DNA of 64,000 nucleotides, from assembly GCF_900021175.1 (NCBI RefSeq), contig NZ_FCOP01000010.1, positions 258,940 through 322,939 on the forward strand. Direction: 5' to 3'. Below the pieces are notes generated by a model. The model had not been told where the DNA came from, made no database searches, and was given only the letters and a program-made list of their open reading frames with translations. The stretch comes from Pseudenterobacter timonensis (GTDB lineage: Bacteria; Pseudomonadota; Gammaproteobacteria; Enterobacterales; Enterobacteriaceae). The position numbers were made by a program, and so were the translations under genes. Positions 1 to 12,046 of the stretch are shown here, piece after piece; the stretch's first letter is position 1, and every line of letters begins with the position of its first letter.

Positions 1-1267
1 TCACCGCTTCCGGCTGCGTCAGATGCAGCGTTGTCTGGCTGGGTACCGTCTCGGCGATAACCCGCCCGTGGCGAACAGAATAACGCGCTGGCGTCTGGCG
101 ACGGACCGCGTCAAAGCCATTTTCGGCCGGTAAAATCACCAGGTTCGCAGAATTACCCACCTTCACGCCGTAGTCCTGCAGGTGAAGCGTTTTCGCGCTG
201 TGGGTAGTGATCAGGTTCAGCCCGTCGTTAATCTGTCCGTACCCCATCAGCTGGCAGACGTGTAATCCCATATGCAGCACCTGCAGCATATTTGCTGTTC
301 CCAGCGGATACCATGGGTCGAAAACGTCATCATGCCCAAAGCAGACGTTGATCTCCGCCTCCAGCATCTCTTTTACGCGCGTCACGCCGCGGCGTTTAGG
401 ATAGGTGTCGAAACGGCCCTGCAGGTGGATGTTCACCAGCGGATTAGCGACAAAGTTGATGCCCGACATTTTCAGCAAACGGAACAGGCGGGACGCGTAG
501 GCGCCGTTATAGGAGTGCATGGCCGTGGTATGGCTGGCAGTGACACGCGCACCCATCCCGTCACGGTGTGCCAGTGCGGCGACAGTTTCAACGAAGCGCG
601 ACTGCTCATCATCGATTTCATCACAGTGAACGTCGATAAGCCTGTCGTACTTCTGCGCCAGGGCGAAGGTTTTGTGCAACGACTCCACGCCATACTCGCG
701 GGTAAATTCAAAGTGCGGAATTGCGCCAATGACGTCCGCCCCCATACGCACCGCTTCTTCCAGCAACGCTTCGCCGTTGGGGTAAGAAAGAATGCCCTCC
801 TGCGGGAACGCCACGATTTGCAGATCGACCCACGGGGCGACCTCCTGCTTCACTTCCAGCATCGCTTTCAGCGCCGTCAGGGTGGGATCGGAGACGTCAA
901 CGTGAGTACGGACATGCTGAATACCGTTGGCCATCTGCCACTTCAGCGTCTGCATTGCGCGGGTCTTAACATCTTCGTGGGTGAGTAGCGCCTTACGTTC
1001 AGCCCAGCGCTCAATCCCCTCGAATAAGGTACCAGACTGGTTCCAGCTCGGCTCACCTGCCGTTTGTGTGGTATCCAGGTGAATATGCGGTTCAACGAAA
1101 GGGGGAATGACCAGCCCGCCTTCAGCATCAAGCACCTGGCCCGCGGGCGACGATGCAGCGTCCTGCGGTTCAATACGGCTAAAGCGCCCGTTTTCAATTG
1201 CGATCTGCCATAACCCCTCTTGCCCCTGTAAACGGGCCTGACGAATGGTGAGGGTATTATTCTGCAT
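1..1267 (-). CDS. codA: Cytosine deaminase, 3' end cut by window edge
   Basis: Hydrolyses cytosine to uracil and ammonia for pyrimidine salvage and nitrogen supply. About 422 codons are present; the family has about 427, so only a few C-terminal residues and the stop lie outside the window. Amidohydrolase metal ligands are visible: H61 and H63 in PHIHLD, the segment [10 protein letters not shown], the segment ASHTTAMH, and FGHDD near the C-terminus. The ATG start overlaps the end of codB by 11 bases, as expected for a translationally coupled codBA operon. In E. coli codBA lies elsewhere, near cyn/lac; here it follows gltD. Confidence 0.95.
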   Translation of the reverse strand, partial: MQNNTLTIRQARLQGQEGLWQIAIENGRFSRIEPQDAASSPAGQVLDAEGGLVIPPFVEPHIHLDTTQTAGEPSWNQSGTLFEGIERWAERKALLTHEDVKTRAMQTLKWQMANGIQHVRTHVDVSDPTLTALKAMLEVKQEVAPWVDLQIVAFPQEGILSYPNGEALLEEAVRMGADVIGAIPHFEFTREYGVESLHKTFALAQKYDRLIDVHCDEIDDEQSRFVETVAALAHRDGMGARVTASHTTAMHSYNGAYASRLFRLLKMSGINFVANPLVNIHLQGRFDTYPKRRGVTRVKEMLEAEINVCFGHDDVFDPWYPLGTANMLQVLHMGLHVCQLMGYGQINDGLNLITTHSAKTLHLQDYGVKVGNSANLVILPAENGFDAVRRQTPARYSVRHGRVIAETVPSQTTLHLTQPEAV

Positions 1268-2507
1268 GGGGAGCCTCCGGGGTGGTAGCAAAGGTACGTC
1301 TGACAAAGGGGGTTAAAAGAAGGTAGCTGACTACGCCGCCGAGGACCGCATTCACCGGCACAATACCGGGAATAACATTTCCGGCAGCCACGCCGAGCGC
1401 GACCGACAGAATGGCTACCCAGTTGACCGGCACAAAGGTGGCGCTATGGAAGCTGGCGTAGCGGCGGCGGTTGATCAGATAGTCGGCGATAATCACTCCG
1501 CCAACGGGTGGGATCGCCGCCGACAGAAAGGTGAGCCAGCCGACAAAGTTATTGTACAGCCACAGCGCGCAGAGCGTGCCGATAATACCGTTAACCACCG
1601 AAAGCGTGCGGCTGGAAAGCCCGGTAACGTTGGCAAAGCCCAGACCCGATGCGTAGAGCGCGTTGTCATTGGTTGTCCAGATGTTCAGGCCGAGAACGAT
1701 AATGGCGGGCAGCAGTAGTCCCTGAGCGATCATCACGTCCGAGATGTCCGCCTGTCCCGCTGCCGCGGCGCCTGCCGCACCGAAGATAAACATCAGCGAG
1801 TTGCCAAGGAAAAACGCCACCATCGCCACCACCACGGCGCCTTTTGCGTTGCGCCCAAAGCGGACGAAGTCGGCGGTCAGCGTTCCGGCGCTGATGAAGG
1901 AGCCGACGACCAGCGCCAGCGCGCCTGAAAAACTGAGCGGAGTCTGCGGCACGATCGCTTTTAAATGATCCAGCCCGCCCACGCCGTCCACCGCCAGCCA
2001 GACGGAGTAACTGCCGAGGATAACTATCGCAGGAACGGCGATGATCGACAGAATCGTCAGCGCTGAGATACCAAAGAAGATGGTCATGGTCATCAGCAGA
2101 CCGGAGACCGCGATCAGGATATTGACGTCGATGCCCGTCGCTTTACTCACCGGAATAGCGAACATCGCCACGCCAACCCCAAACCAGCCCACCTGCGTCC
2201 CGCCTAACAGTATGGAGGGAAGCCATGAGCCTTTTACGCCAAAGGAGTAACGGGCGAGGAGGTGGGTCGAAAGCCCTGTTTTTGCGCCGATGTAACCGAG
2301 AAAAGCGGTGTAAATACCGAGGAGAAGATTACCGAAGAAAACTGCCAGGAAGAAATCATCATAGGAAAGACCGGTGCCGAGCGTGCCGCCGGTCCACATA
2401 CTGGCGGAAAAAAAGGTTAATCCCAACATCACAAACGTCAATGGAATTACGCCTTTCCGCGCCGTCAGTGGGACGGGCCCCTGGCTATAATTGTTATCTT
2501 GCGACAC
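1257..2507 (-). CDS. codB: Cytosine permease
   Basis: Inner-membrane importer of cytosine, nucleobase:cation symporter-1 family, feeding CodA. The product is 416 residues (E. coli about 419), almost wholly hydrophobic, and fits about 12 membrane segments. The start is a GTG preceded by a strong GAGGAGG ribosome site a few bases upstream. It is the first gene of the codBA operon; a PurR-type operator overlapping a promoter lies about 60 bases upstream, so repression by purine surplus is likely. Confidence 0.95.
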   Translation of the reverse strand: MSQDNNYSQGPVPLTARKGVIPLTFVMLGLTFFSASMWTGGTLGTGLSYDDFFLAVFFGNLLLGIYTAFLGYIGAKTGLSTHLLARYSFGVKGSWLPSILLGGTQVGWFGVGVAMFAIPVSKATGIDVNILIAVSGLLMTMTIFFGISALTILSIIAVPAIVILGSYSVWLAVDGVGGLDHLKAIVPQTPLSFSGALALVVGSFISAGTLTADFVRFGRNAKGAVVVAMVAFFLGNSLMFIFGAAGAAAAGQADISDVMIAQGLLLPAIIVLGLNIWTTNDNALYASGLGFANVTGLSSRTLSVVNGIIGTLCALWLYNNFVGWLTFLSAAIPPVGGVIIADYLINRRRYASFHSATFVPVNWVAILSVALGVAAGNVIPGIVPVNAVLGGVVSYLLLTPFVRRTFATTPEAPHAE

Positions 2508-2542
2508 AACGCCTCCTCAAATTGTGGTCAAAAACCCGCCGC

Positions 2543-2570
2543 ATAATATACATTTTTTCAGTGAATGCAA
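2543..2570 (-). promoter_or_regulatory. Probable codBA promoter
   Basis: Read on the reverse strand there is TTGCAT (-35), a 16-base spacer and TATTAT (-10), placing the start site about 30 bases before the GTG of codB. The rest of the 288-base codB-gltD gap shows no gene. Confidence 0.55.
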
Positions 2571-2580
2571 ACGTTTCCGT
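2565..2580 (-). promoter_or_regulatory. PurR operator upstream of codBA
   Basis: The 16 bases fit the PurR consensus ANGCAANCGNTTNCNT at every fixed position. On the reverse strand the box overlaps the -35 hexamer TTGCAT of the probable codB promoter, a placement that would block RNA polymerase. PurR control of codBA is established in E. coli. Confidence 0.8.
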
Positions 2581-2749
2581 ATGCAATTGAAAAGCCGTAA
2601 AGCAGATGAATTTGCTGATAATCTTCAGTACGTTGTAGAGATATTGATCCTGACAGGCCATCCCTTACGGGATTGTTGCTATGTGACGCTATTTCACTAC
2701 CCATACGCTTTCGGAGCGTGGCGGGAAGGAAGGGGGGACAGACTGTCGA

Positions 2750-2784
2750 CTCCCCGGCTTAAGCGCAACGCCTGAGCCGGGGAG
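2750..2784 (-). terminator. Hairpin after gltD
   Basis: A 12-bp GC-rich stem (one G-U pair) with an 11-base loop lies 11 bases past the gltD stop. No T-run follows on the reverse strand, so it may be an RNA end-stabilising or Rho-assisted structure rather than a strong intrinsic terminator. Confidence 0.5.
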
Positions 2785-2795
2785 CCGGAGCAGTT

Positions 2796-4223
<1,428 letters not shown>

Positions 4224-7200
4224 TTACTGCGCCTGCACGCGCAGCTCTGCTGCGCTACGACTACGGTGACCCAACAGTGCTTTAACATCGCTGGACTTCG
4301 GTTTAACCAGCGCGAATTTCGCCGAGAAGGCCGGCCAGTTCGCCAGGATCTCCTCGCCGCGCGTCGAACCGGTGTGCTGCACATGCTCGGTAATCAGGCC
4401 GCGCAGGTGCTCCTCGTGGATAGCGAGAGAATCTACCTCCAGCACCTCCACCAGCTCCGGGTTCACGCGTTTGCGGAACTCACCGTCTTCGTCCAGCACA
4501 TAGGCGAAACCGCCCGTCATGCCTGCGCCAAAGTTGACGCCGGTTTTGCCCAGCACGCAGACAATACCGCCGGTCATATATTCGCAGCCGTTGTCGCCAA
4601 TGCCTTCCACCACGGTGATGGCACCGGAGTTACGCACCGCAAAACGCTCGCCCGCGCGGCCCGCGGCAAACAGACGTCCGCCGGTGGCGCCGTACAGACA
4701 GGTGTTGCCGATGATGCTCGCTTCATGGCTGCGGAAGGCTGAACCGACCGGCGGACGCACCGCCAGCAAACCGCCCGCCATGCCTTTGCCGACGTAGTCG
4801 TTGGCATCGCCGGTCAGATACAGTTCCACGCCGCCCGCGTTCCAGACGCCGAAGCTCTGGCCCGCTGTACCGCTGAAGTGCGCGGTAATCGGATCGGAGG
4901 CCAGCCCCTGATCGCCGTGGGTCTGCGCAATATAACCGGAGAGGGAGGCGCCCACAGAACGGTCAGTGTTGCGGATATCAAACCAGAAGGTTTTGCTCTG
5001 CTTCTCGTCCACATACGGCTTCGCCTGTTGCAGCAGCTGCGCGTTCAGCACGCCGTTGTCGAACGGCGGGTTATGTTCGGTGCAGTAGACCGCTTTACCT
5101 GGATGGGGTTCGGCGGTCTCCAGCAGCTTAGAGAGTTCCAGCTTCTGCTGTTTGGCCGTGAAGCCCTCAAGCTCTTTCAGCAGGTCGGTACGGCCAATCA
5201 GATCCACCAGACGTTTCACGCCCAGCTGCGCCATCAGCTCGCGGGTTTCACGGGCGATAAACTCAAAGTAGTTGGTCACTTTGAACGGCAGGCCGTGATA
5301 GTGGTTCTTACGCAGCTTTTCGTCCTGGGTTGCCACGCCGGTCGCGCAGTTGTTCAGGTGGCAAATACGCAGGTATTTACAACCCAGAGCCACCATCGGG
5401 CCGGTACCAAAGCCGAAGCTTTCCGCTCCCAGAATCGCCGCCTTGATGATGTCGAGGCCGGTTTTCAGACCGCCGTCCACCTGCAGACGGATCTTATGGC
5501 GCAGGCCGTTAGCGACCAGCGCCTGCTGGGTCTCCACCAGGCCAAGCTCCCACGGACAGCCTGCGTATTTCACGGAGGAGAGCGGGCTTGCGCCGGTGCC
5601 GCCGTCGTAACCGGCGATAGTGATCAGATCCGCATAGGCTTTCGCCACACCGGTGGCAATGGTGCCAACGCCCGGTTCGGAAACCAGCTTCACGGAGATC
5701 ATCGCTTTCGGGTTGACCTGTTTCAGATCGAAAATCAGCTGCGCCAGATCCTCGATAGAGTAGATATCGTGGTGCGGCGGCGGAGAGATCAGCGTCACGC
5801 CCGGCACGGAATAGCGCAGTTTAGCGATGTACGGGGTGACTTTATCACCCGGCAGCTGACCGCCTTCGCCCGGCTTCGCGCCCTGAGCCACCTTAATCTG
5901 GATCACGTCGGCGTTAACCAGGTAGGCTGGCGTTACGCCGAAACGGCCGGACGCCACCTGCTTGATACGGGAGACTTTGTTAGTGCCGTAGCGCGCCGGA
6001 TCTTCACCGCCTTCGCCGGAGTTGGAGTTACCGCCAATGCTGTTCATCGCCTCGGCCAGCGCTTCGTGGGCTTCCGGGCTGAGTGCGCCGATAGACATCG
6101 CCGCGGTGTCGAAGCGTTTGAACAGCTCAGACGCAGGCTCTACGTCGTCGATGCTGACTGCCTCGTCACCCGGGTTCAGGGCGATGAGATCGCGCAGCGT
6201 CGCCGGCGGACGGTTGTTCACCAGCTCCGCATACTGCTGATAATCGCTGTATTCGCCGCTCTGCACCGCCTGTTGCAGGGTGCGCACCACGTCCGGGTTG
6301 TAGGCGTGATATTCACCGCCGTGAACGTATTTCAGCAGGCCGCCCTGTTCCAGCGGCTTACGCGCCAGCCACGCGCGTTTCGACAGGTTCAGCAGATCCT
6401 GCTGGAAGTCGGTAAAGCCTGCGCCACCGATGCGGCTCACCACGCCCTGGAAGCAGAGATTAGCCACTTCGTCGTGCAGCCCCACCGCTTCGAACAGCTT
6501 CGAGCAGCGGTAGGAGGCGATGGTGGAGATCCCCATCTTGGACATGATCTTATACAGACCTTTATTGATGCCGTTACGGTAGTTCAGCATCACGGTCCGG
6601 TACGCTTTCTCGATGGCGCGGGTATCAACCAGCTTCGCCAGCGATTCATAAGCCAGATACGGATAAATAGCGGTCGCGCCAAAGCCCAGCAGCACCGCAA
6701 AGTGGTGCGGATCGCGGGCGCTGGCGGTCTCTACGATGATGTTCGCGTCGCAACGCAGGCTCTTTTCCACCAGTCGGGTCTGGATCGCGCCCACCGCCAT
6801 CGGCGCCGGAACCGGCAGCCGGTTTTTGGCGATATTACGATCGGAGAGCACCAGCAGCACGGTACCGTTACGCACCATCTGCTCGGCTTTATCGCACAGC
6901 GCCTTTACCGTCTCTTCAAGACCCGCTTCGGTCACGTCGAAGGTGATATCGAGCGTGTCGGCGCGATAATGATCCTCCTGCATGGTGGTGAGCTGTTTGA
7001 AGTCGGAGTAGAGCAGGATCGGTGATTTAAAGCTCAGACGGTGCGCCTGACCTTCGGCCTCGCAAAAGACATTCATCTCGCGGCCGATGCTGGTGGCCAG
7101 CGACATCACGTGCGCTTCACGCAGCGGGTCGATCGGCGGGTTAGTCACCTGCGCGAACTGCTGACGGAAGTAGTCATAGATAATGCGCGGCTGGCTGGAG

Positions 7201-8684
7201 AGAACGGCGAACGGGGTGTCGTCGCCCATGGATCCGACCGCTTCCTGACCATTTTCACCCAGTACGCGGACGACAGAGTCCAGCTCTTCGGCGCTGTAGT
7301 TAAACTGTTTCTGGTAGCTGGCCAGCAGATCGTCATCCAGCTCGCGGCTGCCCACCTCTTCATCCGGCAGATCTTCAAACGGCACCAGGCGGCGGACGTT
7401 TTTCTCCATCCACTCTTTATAAGGGTGGCGGCTTTTCAGATCGTCATCGGTCTCTGCCGAGTGCAGAATACGGCCGTTGCGGGTATCGATTACCATCAGT
7501 TCGCCAGGCCCGACGCGGCCCTTTTCCATCACTTCGTCCGGCTGATAGTCCCAGATGCCCACTTCGGAGGCGCAGGTGATTAGCTTGTCTTTGGTGATGA
7601 CGTAGCGCGCCGGACGAAGACCGTTACGGTCGAGGTTACAGGCGGCAAAACGTCCGTCGGACATGACGATGCCCGCCGGGCCATCCCACGGCTCCATGTG
7701 CATGGAGTTGAAGTCGAAGAAAGCGCGCAGCTCCGGATCCATATCCGGGTTATTCTGCCAGGCCGGTGGAACGAGCAGACGCATGGCGCGCACGATATCC
7801 ATCCCGCCCGCCAGCAGCAGCTCCAGCATGTTATCCATGGAGCTGGAGTCGGAGCCGGTTTCGTTGACGAACGGCGCGGCGTCGTGCAGGTCCGGGATCA
7901 GCGGCGTCTGGAACTTATAGGTACGGGCACGCGCCCACTGGCGGTTGCCGGTAATGGTGTTGATCTCGCCGTTGTGCGCCAGGTAGCGGAACGGCTGCGC
8001 CAGCGGCCAGCGCGGCACGGTGTTGGTGGAGAAGCGCTGGTGGAAGAGGCAGATGGCCGATTCCAGACGCAGATCCGCCAGGTCCAGGTAGAAGCGCGGC
8101 AGGTCTGCCGGCATGCAGAGACCTTTATAGATATTCACCAGGTTAGAGAGGCTACAGACGTAGAACTCTTTATCTTCCTGCAGACGTTTTTCGATACGGC
8201 GGCGGGCAATAAACAGACGGCGTTCCATATCGCGCGGACGCCAGCCCGCAGGCGCGTTCACAAAAATTTGTTCAATACGAGGCAGCGAGGAGAGGGCGAT
8301 TTCACCGAGCACCCCGTTGTTGGTTGGCACATCGCGCCAGCCGACAATCGACAGGGTTTCACGCTGAAGTTCTTCTTCAACAATGCGGCGCGCGCTGGCG
8401 GCTTTTTCTGCGTCCTGGTTCAGGAACAGCATGCCGACAGCGTAGTTTTTGGCTAAACGCCAGCCGCGCTCTTCCGCCACGATGCGGAAAAAACGATCCG
8501 GTTTTTGCAGCAGCAGGCCGCAACCGTCGCCGGTTTTACCGTCGGCAAGGATCGCGCCACGGTGCTGCATGCGGGCCAGTGCGTGTATGGCGGTACGCAC
8601 CACCTTGTGGCTAGGTTCGCCTTCTATGTGGGCGATCAGGCCGAAACCACAGTTATCCCTCTCAAGGGATTTGTCGTACAACAT
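4224..8684 (-). CDS. gltB: Glutamate synthase (NADPH), large subunit
   Basis: Alpha subunit of GOGAT: hydrolyses glutamine in an N-terminal amidotransferase domain and passes ammonia through an internal tunnel to the FMN site, where 2-oxoglutarate becomes glutamate. From this ATG the product is 1486 residues, the usual enterobacterial length, beginning [14 protein letters not shown]. Cys12 is the expected nucleophile exposed by removal of an 11-residue propeptide. The [3Fe-4S] motif is seen in [12 protein letters not shown], and the C-terminal glycine-rich beta-helix domain is intact. The frame stays open to 8825 with a TTG start, but GGGGAGG sits about 9 bases before the chosen ATG. Confidence 0.96.
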   Translation of the reverse strand: MLYDKSLERDNCGFGLIAHIEGEPSHKVVRTAIHALARMQHRGAILADGKTGDGCGLLLQKPDRFFRIVAEERGWRLAKNYAVGMLFLNQDAEKAASARRIVEEELQRETLSIVGWRDVPTNNGVLGEIALSSLPRIEQIFVNAPAGWRPRDMERRLFIARRRIEKRLQEDKEFYVCSLSNLVNIYKGLCMPADLPRFYLDLADLRLESAICLFHQRFSTNTVPRWPLAQPFRYLAHNGEINTITGNRQWARARTYKFQTPLIPDLHDAAPFVNETGSDSSSMDNMLELLLAGGMDIVRAMRLLVPPAWQNNPDMDPELRAFFDFNSMHMEPWDGPAGIVMSDGRFAACNLDRNGLRPARYVITKDKLITCASEVGIWDYQPDEVMEKGRVGPGELMVIDTRNGRILHSAETDDDLKSRHPYKEWMEKNVRRLVPFEDLPDEEVGSRELDDDLLASYQKQFNYSAEELDSVVRVLGENGQEAVGSMGDDTPFAVLSSQPRIIYDYFRQQFAQVTNPPIDPLREAHVMSLATSIGREMNVFCEAEGQAHRLSFKSPILLYSDFKQLTTMQEDHYRADTLDITFDVTEAGLEETVKALCDKAEQMVRNGTVLLVLSDRNIAKNRLPVPAPMAVGAIQTRLVEKSLRCDANIIVETASARDPHHFAVLLGFGATAIYPYLAYESLAKLVDTRAIEKAYRTVMLNYRNGINKGLYKIMSKMGISTIASYRCSKLFEAVGLHDEVANLCFQGVVSRIGGAGFTDFQQDLLNLSKRAWLARKPLEQGGLLKYVHGGEYHAYNPDVVRTLQQAVQSGEYSDYQQYAELVNNRPPATLRDLIALNPGDEAVSIDDVEPASELFKRFDTAAMSIGALSPEAHEALAEAMNSIGGNSNSGEGGEDPARYGTNKVSRIKQVASGRFGVTPAYLVNADVIQIKVAQGAKPGEGGQLPGDKVTPYIAKLRYSVPGVTLISPPPHHDIYSIEDLAQLIFDLKQVNPKAMISVKLVSEPGVGTIATGVAKAYADLITIAGYDGGTGASPLSSVKYAGCPWELGLVETQQALVANGLRHKIRLQVDGGLKTGLDIIKAAILGAESFGFGTGPMVALGCKYLRICHLNNCATGVATQDEKLRKNHYHGLPFKVTNYFEFIARETRELMAQLGVKRLVDLIGRTDLLKELEGFTAKQQKLELSKLLETAEPHPGKAVYCTEHNPPFDNGVLNAQLLQQAKPYVDEKQSKTFWFDIRNTDRSVGASLSGYIAQTHGDQGLASDPITAHFSGTAGQSFGVWNAGGVELYLTGDANDYVGKGMAGGLLAVRPPVGSAFRSHEASIIGNTCLYGATGGRLFAAGRAGERFAVRNSGAITVVEGIGDNGCEYMTGGIVCVLGKTGVNFGAGMTGGFAYVLDEDGEFRKRVNPELVEVLEVDSLAIHEEHLRGLITEHVQHTGSTRGEEILANWPAFSAKFALVKPKSSDVKALLGHRSRSAAELRVQAQ

Positions 8685-8706
8685 ATCAGTGAACCTCCCC
8701 AGGCTC

Positions 8707-8772
8707 TTAGGGACTAACCTCCAGACCGTTACGCGCAGGCGCAAAGAGGGCGTGGCGACGGGGCTGGCGCAT
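8707..8772 (-). CDS. Possible 21-residue leader peptide upstream of gltB
   Basis: An ATG frame of 21 codons ([21 protein letters not shown]) ends 22 bases before the gltB start and is preceded by GAGGTG. Its first part resembles, from memory, the N-terminal extension (MTRKPRRHALSVPV...) of the long form of GltB once annotated in E. coli, but here a stop codon closes the frame, so it cannot be part of GltB. Whether it is translated is unknown. Confidence 0.35.
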   Translation of the reverse strand: MRQPRRHALFAPARNGLEVSP

Positions 8773-8913
8773 CGTGCGCTCACCTCGCATTCGCCCTCAT
8801 TTATCCTTTCGTATAGGTCAAACAAGTTTGAGGACTTGCTTAAGAGGGAATCTCAATTACTGCATAAATATGATGAGCAGACTGCCCATCCAGAAAGCTT
8901 CCAGCGGATTTCC

Positions 8914-8942
8914 AACTTATCGGGAATTGGTACACAGGTCAA
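8914..8942 (-). promoter_or_regulatory. Candidate gltBD promoter
   Basis: The reverse strand has TTGACC, a 17-base spacer and TAAGTT (a poor -10), about 230 bases before gltB. The sequence upstream (about 8940-9010) is strikingly AT-rich, suiting the Lrp and IHF sites known for gltBDF in E. coli. Apart from this and the leader frame, I see no gene in the 680 bases between gltB and yhcC. Confidence 0.35.
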
Positions 8943-9366
8943 ATGGCAATCTTATTTATACAAAAGTGTGCTATATGGAGATTAATTAATTGATATATAA
9001 GTTTTTTATGTCGGCGTATGACCGGATAAACCTTTACGGCGAGGGGCAGGTAGTGTGATCTGACTCACTGTATCAAAGCGCCATTAGCCTCCATCAATGC
9101 TGAACAGACGCACTTTGGTAGTGTTTAGCTCTGCGATAATGCGTCAGGCCGCATAAAATCACTGTTTTTCATCAGAGCCGCTATAAATGAAAATTTCCTG
9201 CCGAACATAAGCAAAAGTAATCTCAGGGAACGTGAATAAAATTGCAGTAATTTTGGTTTGTTATGCGGATGGATAAAGGGTGTCCAGGGCGCTTGATCCA
9301 GGTCATCGCCGACAGAGATTAAAAATGGCAGGCTTACCCCCTTTCTTCGGGGCGGTCTATCAGATT

Positions 9367-10293
9367 ATGCAGTTACAGAAATTAGTCAATATGTTTGGTG
9401 GGGATCTTTCACGCCGCTATGGCGAAAAGGTCCATAAGCTGACGCTGCACGGCGGCTTTAGCTGCCCCAACCGCGACGGCACCATCGGGCGCGGGGGCTG
9501 TACCTTCTGTAACGTGGCGTCGTTTGCCGACGAAGCCCAGCAGCACAAATCCATCGCGGAACAGCTCGCCCATCAGGCGAGCCTGGTGAACCGCGCGAAA
9601 CGCTATCTGGCCTATTTCCAGGCTTACACCAGCACCTGGGCGGAGGTGCAGGTGCTGCGCTCGATGTACCAGCAGGCGGTAAGCCAGGCCAACATAGTTG
9701 GACTTTGCGTCGGCACGCGCCCGGACTGTGTGCCGGAAGCGGTGCTGGATCTGCTCAGTGAGTATCGCGAGCAGGGCTACGAAGTGTGGCTCGAACTGGG
9801 CCTCCAGACCGCCCATGATAAAACTCTCCACCGCATTAATCGCGGCCATGACTTTGCCTGTTATCAGCGCACCGCCCGGCTTGCCCGCGCACGCGGGCTT
9901 AAGGTCTGCGCGCATTTGATTGTCGGCCTGCCGGGAGAGAGCCATCAGCACGCTCTCCAGACGCTGACGCGGGTGGTCGAGACGGGGGCAGACGGCATCA
10001 AGCTGCATCCGCTGCATATCGTCAAGGGCAGCATTATGGCGAAAGCGTGGGAAGCGGGGCGGCTGAACGGGATTACGCTTGAGGAGTATACCGTGACGGC
10101 GGGCGAGATGATTCGCCATACGCCGCCTGAGACGATTTACCACCGTATCTCCGCCAGCGCGCGGCGTCCTACGCTGCTGGCTCCGCTGTGGTGTGCAAAC
10201 CGCTGGACAGGGATGGTGGAAATCGACCGCTATCTCAACGAACATGGCGGGCAAGGAGCGGCGGTGGGACGGCCGTGGGTGCTACCTTCCTGA
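9367..10293 (+). CDS. yhcC: Radical SAM protein YhcC (TIGR01212 family)
   Basis: Radical S-adenosylmethionine enzyme of unsettled substrate. The 308-residue product beginning MQLQKLVNMFGG matches the E. coli length (about 309). Cys33, Cys45 and Cys48 (CPNRDGTIGRGGCTFC) form the iron-sulphur site with the wide first spacing typical of this family; VGTRPDCVP and LELGLQTAHD are further conserved blocks. The frame is open further 5' to 9280, but those residues are not part of the family. It is divergent from gltB as in E. coli, but followed by dhaK rather than arcB. Confidence 0.9.
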   Translation: MQLQKLVNMFGGDLSRRYGEKVHKLTLHGGFSCPNRDGTIGRGGCTFCNVASFADEAQQHKSIAEQLAHQASLVNRAKRYLAYFQAYTSTWAEVQVLRSMYQQAVSQANIVGLCVGTRPDCVPEAVLDLLSEYREQGYEVWLELGLQTAHDKTLHRINRGHDFACYQRTARLARARGLKVCAHLIVGLPGESHQHALQTLTRVVETGADGIKLHPLHIVKGSIMAKAWEAGRLNGITLEEYTVTAGEMIRHTPPETIYHRISASARRPTLLAPLWCANRWTGMVEIDRYLNEHGGQGAAVGRPWVLPS

Positions 10294-10366
10294 GTTTCTC
10301 CTCCTGCGGCAAGTGAGCCAGCGCCGACTATGCTTTTGCATACGGTTCACTAACAAGCAGGAAATT

Positions 10367-12004
10367 ATGTCCAGATTCTTCTTTAACGATCGCAAACAGC
10401 TGGTCAACGACGCCCTTGAAGGGATGTTGATCTCCGCGCCGCACGGCAACCTGGTGAAACTTGATATCGACCCGGCCATTCGCATTGTGGCGCGGGCAGA
10501 CTGGGATAAAAGCCGCGTGGCGGTGATTTCAGGCGGCGGTTCCGGGCATGAGCCCGCCCACGCAGGCTTCGTGGGGAAAGGGATGCTCACCGCGGCCGTC
10601 TGTGGCGATCTCTTTGCTTCCCCAAGCGTTGACGCGGTGCTTAACGCCATCGTGGCGGTGACGGGCGAAAGCGGCTGTCTGCTGATCGTCAAAAACTATA
10701 CCGGGGATCGGCTGAACTTTGGGCTGGCGGCGGAAAAGGCGAAACGTCTTGGGCTGAAGGTCGAGATGGTGATTGTCTCCGATGACATTGCGCTGCCGGA
10801 GAACAAACAGCCGCGCGGGATCGCCGGCACGGCGCTGGTACATAAAATTGCGGGCTACGCGGCGGAGCAGGGTCACCCGTTAACCGAAGTGCGCGATCTC
10901 GCTCGCCAGGCTTGCGATAACCTCTGGAGCCTGGGCGTCGCCATGCAGACCTGCAATCTTCCGGGCAGCGATGAAGAGGAGGGGCGCATCAGGCCGGGCC
11001 AGGTGGAGCTGGGGCTGGGGATCCACGGCGAGCCGGGCGCATCGGTGATGGAGACGCAAAACAGCCGGGAGATTGTCACGACACTGGTGGAGGCGCTCAG
11101 GGCGCAGGCGGGCGAGGGGCGCTTTGCGGTGCTGATTAACAACCTGGGCGGCGTTTCAGCGCTGGAGATGGCGATACTCACCAAAGAGCTGGCCCACTCG
11201 GCGCTCAGCGATCGCATCGCCTGGCTGATCGGACCCGCGCCGCTGGTCAGCGCGCTGGACATGAAAGGCTTCTCCCTGTCGCTACTGAAACTCAACGCCA
11301 CCTTTGAAAAAGCCCTTCAGGCAGAGACTATGACCCTGGGCTGGCAAACACCGGTCGCCTTCGCACCGCTGCGCACGCAGCCGCAGCAGGCGTTGCAGGA
11401 TCGGGTGGAGTTTACGCCCTCGGAAAATGCGTCGGTTGCCGGACTGGTCGCTACCGTTACCCGTACGCTGATAGCGCTTGAAGACCGGCTTAACGCGCTG
11501 GATGCCAAAGTGGGCGACGGTGATACGGGCTCTACTTTTGCGCAGGGGGCAAGAGACATTGCGCAACGGCTGGAACAGAATGCCCTCCCGCTGAACGATC
11601 TCCCGGCGTTGCTGATGGTAACAGGCGAGCGGCTGGCGACGGTAATGGGAGGATCGAGCGGCGTGCTGATGTCGATCTTCTTCACTGCTGCCGGGCAGAC
11701 GCTTCAGGAGGGGAAACCGCTGGCGGAATCGCTGCTGAACGGGCTTGCGCAGATGAAGCAGTATGGCGGCGCGGATCTCGGCGATCGTACCTTGATCGAC
11801 GCCCTGCAGCCTGCGCTGGAAGCGTTGCAGCAAGGGGATATCCAGGCGGCAGCGCAGGCGGCGAAAAAGGGGGCGGAGGCGACGGCCGGCATGCAAAAAG
11901 CGGGAGCAGGGCGCTCGTCCTATGTGAATAAAGAGAATCTGGATGGCGTAACCGATCCCGGCGCCGTGGCGGTGGCGGAAGTGTTTACCGCGCTGGCACG
12001 GTAG
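10367..12004 (+). CDS. dhaK: Dihydroxyacetone kinase, single-chain ATP-dependent
   Basis: Phosphorylates dihydroxyacetone (and probably glyceraldehyde) with ATP. The 545-residue chain joins a DhaK domain (about 1-330) to a DhaL domain (about 355-545), as in the Citrobacter freundii enzyme. His220 in the ELGLGIHGEPG motif is the residue that forms the hemiaminal with substrate. The DhaL magnesium/ATP site is seen in DAKVGDGDTGS (D379, D384, D386). AGGA lies close before the ATG; the frame is open further upstream but overlaps yhcC. E. coli K-12 has instead a PTS-dependent, three-part kinase elsewhere. Only 73 bases separate it from yhcC. Confidence 0.9.
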   Translation: MSRFFFNDRKQLVNDALEGMLISAPHGNLVKLDIDPAIRIVARADWDKSRVAVISGGGSGHEPAHAGFVGKGMLTAAVCGDLFASPSVDAVLNAIVAVTGESGCLLIVKNYTGDRLNFGLAAEKAKRLGLKVEMVIVSDDIALPENKQPRGIAGTALVHKIAGYAAEQGHPLTEVRDLARQACDNLWSLGVAMQTCNLPGSDEEEGRIRPGQVELGLGIHGEPGASVMETQNSREIVTTLVEALRAQAGEGRFAVLINNLGGVSALEMAILTKELAHSALSDRIAWLIGPAPLVSALDMKGFSLSLLKLNATFEKALQAETMTLGWQTPVAFAPLRTQPQQALQDRVEFTPSENASVAGLVATVTRTLIALEDRLNALDAKVGDGDTGSTFAQGARDIAQRLEQNALPLNDLPALLMVTGERLATVMGGSSGVLMSIFFTAAGQTLQEGKPLAESLLNGLAQMKQYGGADLGDRTLIDALQPALEALQQGDIQAAAQAAKKGAEATAGMQKAGAGRSSYVNKENLDGVTDPGAVAVAEVFTALAR

Positions 12005-12011
12005 GGGAATT

Positions 12012-12040
12012 GCCCGGTGGCGCTACGCTCACCGGGCCTG
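12012..12040. repeat. REP-like extragenic palindrome
   Basis: GCCCGGTGGCGC...CACCGGGC palindrome in the 42 bases between the convergent dhaK and ahr genes. It resembles the REP family found at 18402, 18447 and 61144. Confidence 0.7.
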
Positions 12041-12046
12041 CAAACA

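Noticed and set aside
4878..7025. Long open frame antisense to gltB (715 codons)
   Set aside because: No family resemblance, no ribosome site of note, and it mirrors the codon pattern of a GC-rich conserved gene on the other strand.
8685..8825. In-frame 5' extension of gltB
   Set aside because: The residues do not resemble GltB, the start would be TTG, and a strong ribosome site precedes the internal ATG at 8684.
9001..9280. Small gene between gltB and yhcC
   Set aside because: No frame with a ribosome site and coding character; region treated as regulatory.
10193..10366. 5' extension of dhaK overlapping yhcC
   Set aside because: AGGA and the family start MSRFFFN at 10367 are clear; the extension is yhcC sequence in another frame.
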